From the NCBI GenBank assembly GCA_026400835.1, contig JAPLOA010000080.1, positions 124,001 to 188,000 on the forward strand: 64,000 nt of DNA, read 5' to 3'. Below the pieces are notes generated by a model, which was not told where the DNA came from, did no database searches, and saw only the letters and a list, made by a program, of their open reading frames with translations. This document shows positions 37,063 through 45,804 of the stretch, piece by piece. The position numbers and the translations under genes are program-made. Position 1 is the stretch's first letter; every line of letters begins with the position of its first letter. Source of the DNA: Planctomycetales bacterium. GTDB lineage: Bacteria; Planctomycetota; Planctomycetia; Planctomycetales; Planctomycetaceae.

Positions 37063-38646
37063 ATGACTACTGACTTCTCGCAGTTCACGCGAATTCCCTC
37101 TTTGCCAACGGTTGCGATTGAAGCATTGAAACTATTTCACGACACGAATAGTTCCAATGAACAATTGGTCTCTGTGATCAGGAAGGATCCCGCGATGGTA
37201 GGGAAACTCCTGAAGGTTGCGAATTCTTCGAAATACGGGACAAGAGGTGAAGTCACCGATCTTGGTCGAGCCGTGATGTTGATGGGACGAACCGCAGCGG
37301 CCCCACTGGTACTGAGTTTCTCGCTCGCCAAACAGTCCATGGAGAACTCTGACCATTTAGAGCACTACCGCCGCTTCTGGCTGCGATCGTTTGTTCAGGC
37401 AACAGCGGCCGAACTGCTTGCATCTCAGTATGGGTCACCCGCCTTCCGCGGCGAATGTTATACTACCAGTATTCTGGCGGGTCTTGGCAAACTGGCCATA
37501 CTAAAGGCGGAGCCGGTTAAGTACCTCGAATGCTTGCGGCGAGCTAAATACGAAGGGATTCCGCTCCCGCGTGTTGAACAGGAAACTTTCGGATTCAATC
37601 ATTCCAAATTGTCTTCAATCCTGCTTCAGCAGATGGGACTTCCTGAGCGCTGCCACGCGGCAATTCGAGGAATCAACGACCCAAATATGACAGCGCTAAA
37701 GGCTGGCGGTGAAAAACATCCGCTTCTTGAAATTACGCGTCTGGCAGATGCTGTCGCCAGCTTGCTCTGCGATGAGACCCCCGCGATTTCATTGATTCAT
37801 CTTGAAGAATCATTGGCCAATTTCATGTTGCCAAAACAATTGTCTGTTGAAGAAGTTGTTGGAGGCGTGCAAGAGCTGCTCGATGCGACCGCTCAATCCT
37901 TCGATATAAGTCCTGATCAGTTACCATCGACGAGCGACCTGCTTCAGGACGCCCTGGAAGAAATGTCCAGACTGGCCGATCTTGCGAGCCAGGAGAACAG
38001 TTCCCAATCAATCCCGATCGAATTGCTTGAAGAAAATGGTCGGTTGAAGCGTCGAGTGGCAGCCCTGCTGCATGTATCCCGGGTTGATGCTCTGACAGGG
38101 ATCTGCAACCGGGCCTGTCTGCTTCAGGAACTTTCTGAGCGAGCAGCGCTGCATCGAGTCCGTGGCTGGTCCCTGGGCATGGCAGTGATTGATATCGATC
38201 ACTTCAAGAAGATCAATGACAAGTATGGGCACCAAGCCGGCGATCAGGCATTGAAGACTGTGGCCGAAACGCTTCGAAACACGATCCGAGATTCTGACAT
38301 TGTGGGGCGTTACGGTGGAGAAGAATTTGTGGTGCTGCTTGAAGACTCCAATTCCGTCGGTCTGGCCGTTGTCGGAGAACGATTGCGGAGCAAGATTCAG
38401 CAGTCTGTCTGCGTATTCGAGGGAAAAACGATTCCTCTCACTGCCAGTGTTGGCCTGGCCGAAGGCAATGTCATTGGCCCTGAACAGGAATTTGGCGAAA
38501 AACTATTCGCCGCCGCAGACGCAGCAATGTATCGGGCGAAACACTCCGGCCGAAACTGTTTCGTTGTCGACTCGCTGGTGCAGGAAGGCGATTGCCTGAG
38601 AACACGCGAACGCAGCCGATCCAAGCCGGAAATAGTTACGATCTGA
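37063..38646 (+). CDS. HDOD-GGDEF protein, diguanylate cyclase
   Basis: A 527-residue cytoplasmic protein. Residues about 8-210 form an HDOD domain (IPSLPTVAIEALKLFHDTN, MVGKLLKVANSSKYG, ILAGLGKLAIL, FNHSKLSSILLQQMGLPE). A linker with a coiled region (about 320-345) leads to a GGDEF domain at about 346-510 (LTGICNRACLLQEL, IDIDHFKKINDKYGHQAGD). The active loop is GGEEF at 418-422. The product-inhibition I-site RxxD is intact (R409, D412, five residues before the loop). It should synthesise cyclic di-GMP with feedback control, opposing the HD-GYP protein at 23808. Confidence 0.92.
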   Translation: MTTDFSQFTRIPSLPTVAIEALKLFHDTNSSNEQLVSVIRKDPAMVGKLLKVANSSKYGTRGEVTDLGRAVMLMGRTAAAPLVLSFSLAKQSMENSDHLEHYRRFWLRSFVQATAAELLASQYGSPAFRGECYTTSILAGLGKLAILKAEPVKYLECLRRAKYEGIPLPRVEQETFGFNHSKLSSILLQQMGLPERCHAAIRGINDPNMTALKAGGEKHPLLEITRLADAVASLLCDETPAISLIHLEESLANFMLPKQLSVEEVVGGVQELLDATAQSFDISPDQLPSTSDLLQDALEEMSRLADLASQENSSQSIPIELLEENGRLKRRVAALLHVSRVDALTGICNRACLLQELSERAALHRVRGWSLGMAVIDIDHFKKINDKYGHQAGDQALKTVAETLRNTIRDSDIVGRYGGEEFVVLLEDSNSVGLAVVGERLRSKIQQSVCVFEGKTIPLTASVGLAEGNVIGPEQEFGEKLFAAADAAMYRAKHSGRNCFVVDSLVQEGDCLRTRERSRSKPEIVTI

Positions 38647-38696
38647 GTGAATGTGTCGTTACCCGGGCGGCTTGATACTTTCCGCAGAATCATTTT

Positions 38697-38721
38697 CCCC
38701 GTCGAGAAGACGGGGATTTTT
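38697..38721 (+). terminator. Strong Rho-independent terminator after the GGDEF gene
   Basis: The stem CCCCGTC/GACGGGG (38697-38703 and 38709-38715) with a GAGAA loop is followed by ATTTTTC. It lies 50 bases after the stop codon at 38646. Confidence 0.85.
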
Positions 38722-38811
38722 CATTTGTCCGGCATTTGAATTCGGAGACCGCTGCATCACGTTGCAACATGGACTCGCAAAACGACATCTTTCGCTGACC
38801 TAAGGCTTCTT

Positions 38812-40047
38812 CTATTCATCCGAGCCTTTTGCAGCATCCGTTTTTTCTGCAGCAGACTTATACTTTTCAAGGCCGACAGCCAACCGCTGCTTCTGATCAG
38901 CGTCTGTTGAGGCGTCAACAGCCTTCGTCTGGAAGGCAATAGCCTCTGCCACGTTTCCAATTCGCGAATGCACACGAGCGATCGTCTCCAGGACAGAGAT
39001 ATCCTGCTCCTTTGTCAATTCCACAGCCCGTTGAATCGTGGAAAGGGCAAGTTCAAGATCAAGACCAGGCTTGTCTGTTGCGGTGGCCAACATCCATGCC
39101 ACATCGTCCAGGATTCGCACATCCTCGCCTGCCACATCGGCCATCATCTTTGCCGACTTATTGGCCTCATCAAAGAGAGGAACCTGCATCGCAATCTTGA
39201 AACGCGTCTTCAGGAGCGTACTATTGCCTGGAAATTGTTTCAGCATCTCATCAAGCAGAACAATGGCTCCCGCAACATCTCCGGCCGCCATCGCTTCATC
39301 AAGTTTAGGTCCAACAATTATAAACGCCTTATTCAAAGCTTTCGTTTCCAAAGCAGTTTTCTTCGCAAGTGCCGAATCCCAACTGCCCTCAACGATCTGC
39401 TTCAAGGGACCATCAATCTCCATGGGATGCCCGATCCACTCGATATTCCCTGTCTTGCCGACGATGAAAGCACATGGGATCCCGGCTTGTCCAGAGGCAT
39501 TCATAAAGATGGTGTTTGTTTTACCATCATCATCCGTAGCTATGCGATACGTGAGAACATCACTCCAGGTCTTGTCACCCTGACCAGCCAGATTTGTCAT
39601 GAACTTCGTAACCGTGGCATCATCCTCCGCTGTTACTCCGACGAAGGTCACGCGATCACCATACTCTGCCTGCAATGAAGCAATGTGGGGCATACTCTTC
39701 AGACAAGGACCACACCACGTTGCCCAAAACTCAACAACATAAACTTTCTCCGGGACATATGCAGTCACGGGCTCACCATTGATCCATTTAGAGATTGCAA
39801 TCATTGGCGCTGGATCGCCGATCAGCAACTCTGATGAATCCTCGACCATCTCGCTGGGTTCTTCCAGATTCAGACTGGCGACGTCAGTCCCCTCATCGCT
39901 CTGCGACTCGGAAGTGGCGGGTGACGCTTTCTCCGACTTAGCGGAGGTTACTGGTGATTCCACATCGGCACAGCCAACGACAACTGCCGAGAAAACCAGC
40001 AGGGTGACCATGCGAAAAGAACGAAACCTCGAATTGAGCAGAACCAT
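38812..40047 (-). CDS. TlpA-type thioredoxin lipoprotein with helical repeat C-terminus
   Basis: A 411-residue product from ATG 40047. A lipobox (VFSAVVVGC) gives a lipid-anchored Cys near residue 26, followed by a Ser/Glu-rich linker. Residues about 80-225 are a TlpA/ResA-like thioredoxin fold with CxxC at C112/C115 (ATWCGPCLKSMP). The C-terminal part is TPR-like helical text (MLKQFPGNSTLLKTRFKIAM, LDDVAWMLATATDKPGLDLELA). It probably reduces periplasmic disulfides, such as apocytochromes; the many c-type cytochromes in this window fit that idea but do not prove it. Confidence 0.85.
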   Translation of the reverse strand: MVLLNSRFRSFRMVTLLVFSAVVVGCADVESPVTSAKSEKASPATSESQSDEGTDVASLNLEEPSEMVEDSSELLIGDPAPMIAISKWINGEPVTAYVPEKVYVVEFWATWCGPCLKSMPHIASLQAEYGDRVTFVGVTAEDDATVTKFMTNLAGQGDKTWSDVLTYRIATDDDGKTNTIFMNASGQAGIPCAFIVGKTGNIEWIGHPMEIDGPLKQIVEGSWDSALAKKTALETKALNKAFIIVGPKLDEAMAAGDVAGAIVLLDEMLKQFPGNSTLLKTRFKIAMQVPLFDEANKSAKMMADVAGEDVRILDDVAWMLATATDKPGLDLELALSTIQRAVELTKEQDISVLETIARVHSRIGNVAEAIAFQTKAVDASTDADQKQRLAVGLEKYKSAAEKTDAAKGSDE

Positions 40048-40385
40048 GAGAAACAACCCCACAAATCACGGCAACGGAAAAGCATGACCTGAACCAGACC
40101 TTGAAACAACGTGATTTCGGCCCAGGATTCGTTCATCGTAACCATTTGACAAAAATCGGCTACTGCAAACTCTGATGGCGGTGCCCGGAATAAGGCTTGA
40201 CGCTATAACCTCCGTGGCTGGCGGGGCCGGACGCCCGCCGTTCTCTTTACCGAACAAAAGATTTAATTCGGCACGCAGCCTTCGATACATTTTCGTGCAA
40301 ATCGAAATCGGCGTTCTTAAATCAAAGCCATCCCCCCTCCACTACCGTTTTTGATTGCTCGATCACCCGACTGGAGTGAACCACT
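40048..40385. other. Divergent intergenic region before the aminotransferase gene
   Basis: About 340 bases between the TlpA-like gene and the aminotransferase. No ORF is supported. GGAG nine bases before 40386 is the ribosome site of the aminotransferase; promoters were not identified. Confidence 0.4.
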
Positions 40386-41711
40386 ATGACTCGTGTTCCC
40401 AAGTCAATGGCGCTCTATGAGCGCGCGCTGCAACTGATTCCCGGGGGAACGCAACTGATCAGTCGGCGCCCCAATCGGGTCGCGTATGGGGTCTCACCGA
40501 TCTATGCCGTCGAAGCAAAAGGCGCGAGGTTTCGAGACGTTGACGGGAATGAGTACATTGACTGGATCAGCGGCATCGGCGCAATCCTGCTGGGGTATGC
40601 CGACCCGGTTGTAGATGACGCCGTCAAGGAGCAGATCTCGAAGGGCACGATGTATTCGGTCAATCATGAATTGGAAATCGAGCTGGCGGAGGAACTCTGC
40701 GACTGCATTCCTTGTGCGGAGATGGTGCGTTATGCAAAGTCCGGGGGTGAAGCGTGTGCCATGGCAGTGCGAATCGCCCGCGGTGCCACGGGAAAGGATC
40801 TCATTCTGTTCTGCGGCTATCACGGCTGGCACGACTGGTATCTCGCAGCCAATCTTGCGGAAGAAGCGAGCCTGAACTCTCATCTCTTTCCGGGGATTGA
40901 ACCGATCGGAGTGCCCAAAGCGCTCGCCGGTACAGCACTTCCTTTTCCCGGCGGGGACTTGATAGCTTTGGCTGAAATGCTGGATCAACATAAGGGCCGA
41001 GTCGCCGCGATCATGATGGAACCTCTGCGATCCGAGGTCCCGGCTCCGGATTATCTGAGCGGCGTTCAGCAACTTGCCAAAGAACACGCAGCCGTTTTGA
41101 TCTTTGATGAAGTGTCGGCTGGTCTTCGATTTGGAATGGGGGGCGCTCAGGGTTTTCTGGGCGTGACCCCTGACCTTGCGGTCTTCGCCAAGTCGATTTC
41201 CAACGGTTATCCGATGGCGGCAGTTGTAGGTCTGCGAGACATAATGGAACCCGCCGCCCGAATGTTTATTTCCAGCACTTACTGGAGCGACACCATCGGG
41301 CTGCGGGCCGCACTCACGACTCTGAAGGAAGCACGCCGTCGAAACGTTTCAAGCCAGCTTTGGAAGTTTGGTGCCGAACTCAAGAGTTCTCTCAACGCCG
41401 CTGCCGCGGCCTGCGGGCTGTCAGCCGAATGCACCGGAATTGATGTGCATCCTGCGATGCACTTTAAAGTCCCGGATGAGATGCGAAGCGAAGTCACGAC
41501 TTTATACATTCAGGAAATGGCCAAGCGAGGCTGCCACGGCTATGCATCATTTTATTTGAATGCCGCTCAAGGCTCGTCAGAACTCGAACAGACGACTCAG
41601 GCTGCCAAAGAAACCTTCACAATCATCGCGGAATCGATTGCGGCAAAAAACGTCGCTTCAAAGCTGGAATGTTCATTGCAGAAGGATGCCTTCCGACGAC
41701 TTGTGCGTTAA
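40386..41711 (+). CDS. Class III PLP aminotransferase, glutamate-1-semialdehyde aminomutase-like
   Basis: A 441-residue cytoplasmic fold-type I PLP enzyme. It starts with PGGTQLISRRPN, then DVDGNEYIDWISGIGAILLGY, KSGGEACAMAVRIAR, GYHGWHDWY, IFDEVSAGLRFG and FAKSISNGYPMA, where K269 is the PLP lysine. It resembles GSA aminomutase (HemL), but GSAM landmarks around the gating loop differ, so it is more likely an aminotransferase or aminomutase acting on another substrate. The ClpP-like gene follows after 32 bases. Confidence 0.85.
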   Translation: MTRVPKSMALYERALQLIPGGTQLISRRPNRVAYGVSPIYAVEAKGARFRDVDGNEYIDWISGIGAILLGYADPVVDDAVKEQISKGTMYSVNHELEIELAEELCDCIPCAEMVRYAKSGGEACAMAVRIARGATGKDLILFCGYHGWHDWYLAANLAEEASLNSHLFPGIEPIGVPKALAGTALPFPGGDLIALAEMLDQHKGRVAAIMMEPLRSEVPAPDYLSGVQQLAKEHAAVLIFDEVSAGLRFGMGGAQGFLGVTPDLAVFAKSISNGYPMAAVVGLRDIMEPAARMFISSTYWSDTIGLRAALTTLKEARRRNVSSQLWKFGAELKSSLNAAAAACGLSAECTGIDVHPAMHFKVPDEMRSEVTTLYIQEMAKRGCHGYASFYLNAAQGSSELEQTTQAAKETFTIIAESIAAKNVASKLECSLQKDAFRRLVR

Positions 41712-41743
41712 CTCGAAGTTAACAGACTGGAAACAATCGAATA

Positions 41744-42352
41744 ATGGAAACGGACAAAGTGCCGAGCATTCGGAATCAGGGACCTTCACCAACGTGGTAT
41801 CGACGTGATCATCGCCACGATCTCAGTCGTTGGGAAATCCCCCTTTGTGGAGAGTTGACGGAGCGTCAGGCCGACTTGCTGGAACAGGTCGCTGAGGTGC
41901 CTCGTAACAGTCGCGGTCTGATGTACTTTGATTCGTGCGGTGGCAGTGTGTATACCGGCCTCGCCCTTGCCACGCTGATGCGAGTCCGTGGACTGCGAGT
42001 GACCGGAGTTGTCATCGGAGAATGTTCCTCAGCCGCTTTGCTGCCATTTGCTGCCTGCCAGAAACGGTTTGTCACTCCACATTCCACACTTCTGTTCCAT
42101 CCAATGCGATGGCAGTCGGATGAAGATGTGCGTCTTGAGGAAGCCACGGAATGGGCGCGTCATTTTAAGGACCTGGAGGCACGCCTCGATACGCTGCTAC
42201 TCGATTTATTTCGTGTGGAGCAATCCACTCTGCATGGATGGACTCGCCCTGGAAGATTCGTTTCAGGATCAGAACTCGCGACCGCCGGGCTTGCGGAACT
42301 GTTTGATCCTTTCAAAGACTCTGATCCCTGGAAAACAATCTGTGCTCTGTAG
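41744..42352 (+). CDS. ClpP-like protease-fold protein with an altered catalytic Asp
   Basis: A 202-residue protein of the ClpP/crotonase fold. Recognisable parts are [18 protein letters not shown] (the ClpP SPGGSVxAGxAI strand-helix), [12 protein letters not shown] with nucleophile candidate S96, and [11 protein letters not shown] with H119. In E. coli ClpP the catalytic Asp171 lies in ERDRFLS; here the aligned text is [10 protein letters not shown], placing Gly170 at that site. The SerHisAsp triad is therefore incomplete. There is no propeptide, signal or axial IGF-loop feature that I can identify. It is cotranscribed with the class III aminotransferase, an unusual partner. Confidence 0.75.
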   Translation: METDKVPSIRNQGPSPTWYRRDHRHDLSRWEIPLCGELTERQADLLEQVAEVPRNSRGLMYFDSCGGSVYTGLALATLMRVRGLRVTGVVIGECSSAALLPFAACQKRFVTPHSTLLFHPMRWQSDEDVRLEEATEWARHFKDLEARLDTLLLDLFRVEQSTLHGWTRPGRFVSGSELATAGLAELFDPFKDSDPWKTICAL

Positions 42353-42430
42353 ACAATGCACTGAACTTCAGAGACAGATGGTCTCTGACGAGAACTAAAA
42401 AGAAGCTACCACCTTGGTCGGGAGATGTTC

Positions 42431-43291
42431 ATGTTGTTTTTGAGACGTTGTTGCTTGGCGGTTCTGACATTTTTTTTCCTGACATCTCTATCTCTGAATG
42501 CGAGTGAAAAGGCGAAGTCCAGAATCCTGATGGTGACTCAGAGCCAGGGCTTCATGCATGGCAGTGTCCGGCGCCCCGATGGAACGGAGGCCGAGAAAAA
42601 ACTGGCGGTGTCGGAAATCGCGATGATTGAACTTGGTCAAAAGACAGGGCTCTTTACCGTCGACTGTACTCAGGATGTGGCGGCTGACTTCACGAAAGCC
42701 AATTTGCAGAACTATGACATCGTGATGTTCTACACAACAGGTTCGTTACCTATCGCAGAAGAAGATCGCGAATACTTCTTTAAAGAATGGCTCACGGCGA
42801 AGGGGCACGGTTTTATCGGGTTTCACTCAGCAGCAGACACTTATGGTGACTATCAGCCATACTGGGATATGGTAGGAGGAACATTCAATGGTCATCCGTG
42901 GAATGCCGGAGATACCGTAACAATTACGGTTCATGAGCCCGAGCATCCCACAATGAAACCGTTCGGCAAAGAATTCACCATCAAAGACGAGATCTACCAG
43001 TACAAGAACTGGCAACCGGAGAAAGTCCGTGTTCTGATGAGCCTTGATATGTCCCGTTGCAAACCTTCCGCCCCCTACCACGTGCCGGTGGCCTGGGTCA
43101 AATCTTATGGTGAAGGCCGAGTCTACTTCAACAATCTTGGGCACAATGAATCCACATGGGCTGATAGCCGATATCTCGAATCCATTACTGCAGGAGTGAA
43201 ATGGATCCGAGGCGACCTGGAGGCCGAATCCGCTCCGAATCCGGAACTCTCCGCAAAAGAAGAGGAGAAGGCTAAGGCAGCGGCTCAGTAA
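42431..43291 (+). CDS. Secreted ThuA-domain protein
   Basis: A 286-residue exported protein of the ThuA (trehalose utilisation-like) family. The ATG at 42431 is preferred: GGAG lies six bases upstream, while the in-frame ATG at 42425 abuts GGAG directly. A signal peptide is followed by ILMVTQSQGFMHGSV, YDIVMFYTTGSLP, GHGFIGFHSAADTY, VGGTFNGHPW and PVAWVKSYGEGRVYFNNLGHNE. This is the class I glutamine amidotransferase-like fold without the usual Cys nucleophile. Secreted ThuA proteins are common in planctomycetes and act in carbohydrate catabolism by association only. The Ala/Lys/Glu-rich tail is probably disordered. Confidence 0.85.
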   Translation: MLFLRRCCLAVLTFFFLTSLSLNASEKAKSRILMVTQSQGFMHGSVRRPDGTEAEKKLAVSEIAMIELGQKTGLFTVDCTQDVAADFTKANLQNYDIVMFYTTGSLPIAEEDREYFFKEWLTAKGHGFIGFHSAADTYGDYQPYWDMVGGTFNGHPWNAGDTVTITVHEPEHPTMKPFGKEFTIKDEIYQYKNWQPEKVRVLMSLDMSRCKPSAPYHVPVAWVKSYGEGRVYFNNLGHNESTWADSRYLESITAGVKWIRGDLEAESAPNPELSAKEEEKAKAAAQ

Positions 43292-43376
43292 CCGGCCATT
43301 GCTCATTAGCCTGCCAACTTAAAGCGGCCGACCATGGCTTGTCATAGCTGGTGCCCAACATAACGCTACTGCTCCA

Positions 43377-43406
43377 GGGCCTCAGAGAATCGGGCCTCAG
43401 AGAATC
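43377..43406. repeat. Perfect 15-bp tandem duplication
   Basis: The unit GGGCCTCAGAGAATC occurs twice without a gap, at 43377-43391 and 43392-43406. About 60 bases further on, GGTGGCA recurs three times at 12-13-base spacing (43460, 43472, 43485). Both lie in the 420-base noncoding stretch between thuA-like and pckA; otherwise this stretch holds nothing I can identify. Confidence 0.7.
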
Positions 43407-43712
43407 GCGTCCGGGATTGGCCACGATTGGGCCTTGTCTCTTGTATCACGTCATGTCCCGGTGGCATTTTTGGTGGCACTTGATGGTGGCACTGGGATTG
43501 CTGATCGCCTGAATCGGAACACTTATTGGATCCACAAGTCGTTTCATGTGCATCACTGCACGATGGGGCGAGCGATCAGGCACAGAAGCGGGCACACAAG
43601 AGGCAACTCCGAAATGCCACACCACTTTCGAAAAAACAGCAGGACAGGTCTGGCTCTTCACTTTTGCACATATTGTCCGCCCCGGCAGTACTCGCAAACT
43701 CACAAGGCTTAA

Positions 43713-45308
43713 ATGATCATGGATAAGAATTTCTCTTTGTCCCGTCATGGAATCACAGTCAACGACATCTGCCGGAACATTTCTCCGGGCAGCCTTTACG
43801 AAGAAGCCATTCGTCATGAACCGGGAACAAGCATTTCTGACACTGGCTGCCTGATTGCCTACTCGGGCGAAAAAACGGGGCGATCCCCCAAGGACAAGCG
43901 TGTTGTCCGCCATCCGGATTCCGAACAGAACGTCTGGTGGGGACCTGTTAACTTTCCGCAGGATGAGTCCACATTCTGCATTAATCGTGAGCGGGCTGTT
44001 GATTACCTGAATACTCGATCACGAATTTATTGCGTCGACGCTTACGCTGGCTGGGATCCGGAGACCAGAATCAAAGTCCGCGTCATCTGCGCTCGACCTT
44101 ATCATGCTCTGTTCATGCACAACATGTTGATCCGTCCGACTGACCTCGAACTGGAAACATTTGGTGAGCCCGATTTTGTGATCTACAACGCCGGCGGTTT
44201 CCCGGCGAACCGTTACACAACCGGCATGACGTCTCGCACCAGTGTTGACCTGAGTCTGGAACGCAGGGAAGTTGTTCTCCTGGGAACTGAATACGCCGGT
44301 GAGATGAAGAAAGCTGTCTTCACCTTCATGAATTACTTTCTCCCGAGCAGAAGCATCTTGTCAATGCATTGCTCGGCAACCTGCGATCGCCAAACGGGAT
44401 CCTCTTCGGTTCTGTTCGGTCTTTCCGGCACGGGAAAAACGACGCTTTCCGCCGATCCCAAACGCAGCCTGATCGGCGACGATGAGCACGGATGGTCCGA
44501 CAATGGCATCTTCAATATCGAAGGAGGATGTTACGCCAAAGCCGTCTATCTGACGCGCGAGTCAGAACCTGAGATTTTTGAAGCCCTGCGATTCGGAGCT
44601 GTGCTGGAGAATGTCGTTTATGACAGGTCCCATCACCATGTCGATTTTAACGACACCTCGATCACACAGAATACTCGAGGAGCTTACCCCATCGAGTTCA
44701 TGCGAAACGCAAAGATCCCCTGCGTGGCCGGTCATCCCACGGATGTGATTTTTCTGACCTGTGATGCTTTTGGAGTGTTGCCGCCGGTCTCCAGATTGAC
44801 GCCCGAGCAAGCCATGTATTTTTTCATCAGCGGGTACACTGCGAAAGTCGCTGGTACAGAAGTTGGTGTTTCCGAGCCGGAGGCCACGTTCTCCCCATGT
44901 TTCGGTGGACCGTTCCTTGTGTGGCATCCGGGTGTGTATGCCAAACTGCTGGCGGAGAAGATTCGTCGTCACAATGCCAATGTCTGGCTTGTGAACACAG
45001 GCTGGTCGGGCGGAGCCTACGGGATCGGCAGCCGCATGCCGCTTCGGTTCACACGTGCAATCATCGACGGAATTCACTCCGGGTGCCTGCAATCGGCCCC
45101 GACTGTGCATGATGACTTGATGAATCTTGCAGTAGTCTCCGCATGTGACGGCGTGCCGGCTGAGATGATGCAACCGCGGCTTTCCTGGAGAGACGCATCA
45201 GCCTTCGTGGAAACTTCCAGAAAACTGGCGTCACGATTTCGGAAGAACTTTGAACAATATGCGTCGGAAGTGAGCAACGACGTCACAAACGCTGGGCCTC
45301 GCGGGTAG
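43713..45308 (+). CDS. pckA: ATP-dependent phosphoenolpyruvate carboxykinase
   Basis: A 531-residue enzyme converting oxaloacetate and ATP to phosphoenolpyruvate, CO2 and ADP, the first step of gluconeogenesis. Landmarks are YSGEKTGRSPKDKRVV, the kinase-1 P-loop GLSGTGKTTLSAD with K242, IGDDEHGWSDNGIFNIEGGC, and NTGWSGGAYGIGSRM. Length and motifs match the ATP type rather than the GTP type. A second in-frame ATG at 43719 could also serve as start. It is probably monocistronic. Confidence 0.95.
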   Translation: MIMDKNFSLSRHGITVNDICRNISPGSLYEEAIRHEPGTSISDTGCLIAYSGEKTGRSPKDKRVVRHPDSEQNVWWGPVNFPQDESTFCINRERAVDYLNTRSRIYCVDAYAGWDPETRIKVRVICARPYHALFMHNMLIRPTDLELETFGEPDFVIYNAGGFPANRYTTGMTSRTSVDLSLERREVVLLGTEYAGEMKKAVFTFMNYFLPSRSILSMHCSATCDRQTGSSSVLFGLSGTGKTTLSADPKRSLIGDDEHGWSDNGIFNIEGGCYAKAVYLTRESEPEIFEALRFGAVLENVVYDRSHHHVDFNDTSITQNTRGAYPIEFMRNAKIPCVAGHPTDVIFLTCDAFGVLPPVSRLTPEQAMYFFISGYTAKVAGTEVGVSEPEATFSPCFGGPFLVWHPGVYAKLLAEKIRRHNANVWLVNTGWSGGAYGIGSRMPLRFTRAIIDGIHSGCLQSAPTVHDDLMNLAVVSACDGVPAEMMQPRLSWRDASAFVETSRKLASRFRKNFEQYASEVSNDVTNAGPRG

Positions 45309-45462
45309 TCGATTTACGGGGAGAAGACAGAGGGCTCTCCAGATCGAGCATCCAGTTGTCACAGAGTTTCCGACGTTTGGGGCTTTCATCCTGAACCATG
45401 TAAGAAACCGTCGTTTCAGTGAATAAGCTGCCGATTGTCCGGCAATTGAGCTTGATCGACAC
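45283..45462 (-). CDS. Possible small protein overlapping the pckA 3' end
   Basis: A 59-residue frame from a GTG at 45462, with AGGGCGG seven bases upstream, to TGA at 45283. It overlaps the pckA tail by 26 bases on the opposite strand. The text (SIKLNCRTIGSLFTETTVSY, then SPKRRKLCDNWMLDLESPL) has protein-like composition, but I recognise no family. It may equally be chance. Confidence 0.3.
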   Translation of the reverse strand: MSIKLNCRTIGSLFTETTVSYMVQDESPKRRKLCDNWMLDLESPLSSPRKSTTREAQRL

Positions 45463-45591
45463 ACGCAAACCGCCCTGAACCACCAATCTGCAAATTGTTC
45501 AGAACAGCCGTGTGTGAACGAGATGTCAGATGGGTAAGATGTACCCTCGCTATGCTGGTTGTATTTGAATTGCAGATTCTCTGAGTAGCTC

Positions 45592-45804
45592 ATGATGAAT
45601 AAGCCCGTTTTGTGTCCAATCTGCCTCAAACCAGCGACGGATCCTTCGAAATTACCGTTCTGCACTGAACGCTGCCGCAGCATTGACTTTTTCCGCTGGT
45701 GGGAGGGATCTTACGCCATCAAGGAGGAGTTGAGTGAGGAGTTGAATCTGGAACTGCAGAACCGTTTTGTGGATTCAGATGCCGAAAGTGAACACTTCGA
45801 TTAA
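45592..45804 (+). CDS. yacG: YacG-type zinc-binding DNA gyrase inhibitor
   Basis: A 70-residue protein with the YacG four-cysteine zinc site: C8 and C11 (CPIC), C24 and C28 (FCTERC). It is followed by the family signature RSIDFFRWWEGSYAI and an acidic C-terminal tail. YacG binds the GyrB C-terminus and inhibits supercoiling in E. coli. The gene stands alone after pckA. The start could be either of the two adjacent ATGs. Confidence 0.9.
   Translation: MMNKPVLCPICLKPATDPSKLPFCTERCRSIDFFRWWEGSYAIKEELSEELNLELQNRFVDSDAESEHFD

Noticed and set aside
36819-37073. An 84-codon frame just before the HDOD-GGDEF gene
   Set aside because: It overlaps the ATG of the real gene in another frame and has no ribosome site or family resemblance.
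45231-45683. A 150-codon minus-strand frame over the pckA tail and yacG
   Set aside because: It runs antisense to yacG, whose four-cysteine motif is clear, and it has shadow-type composition.
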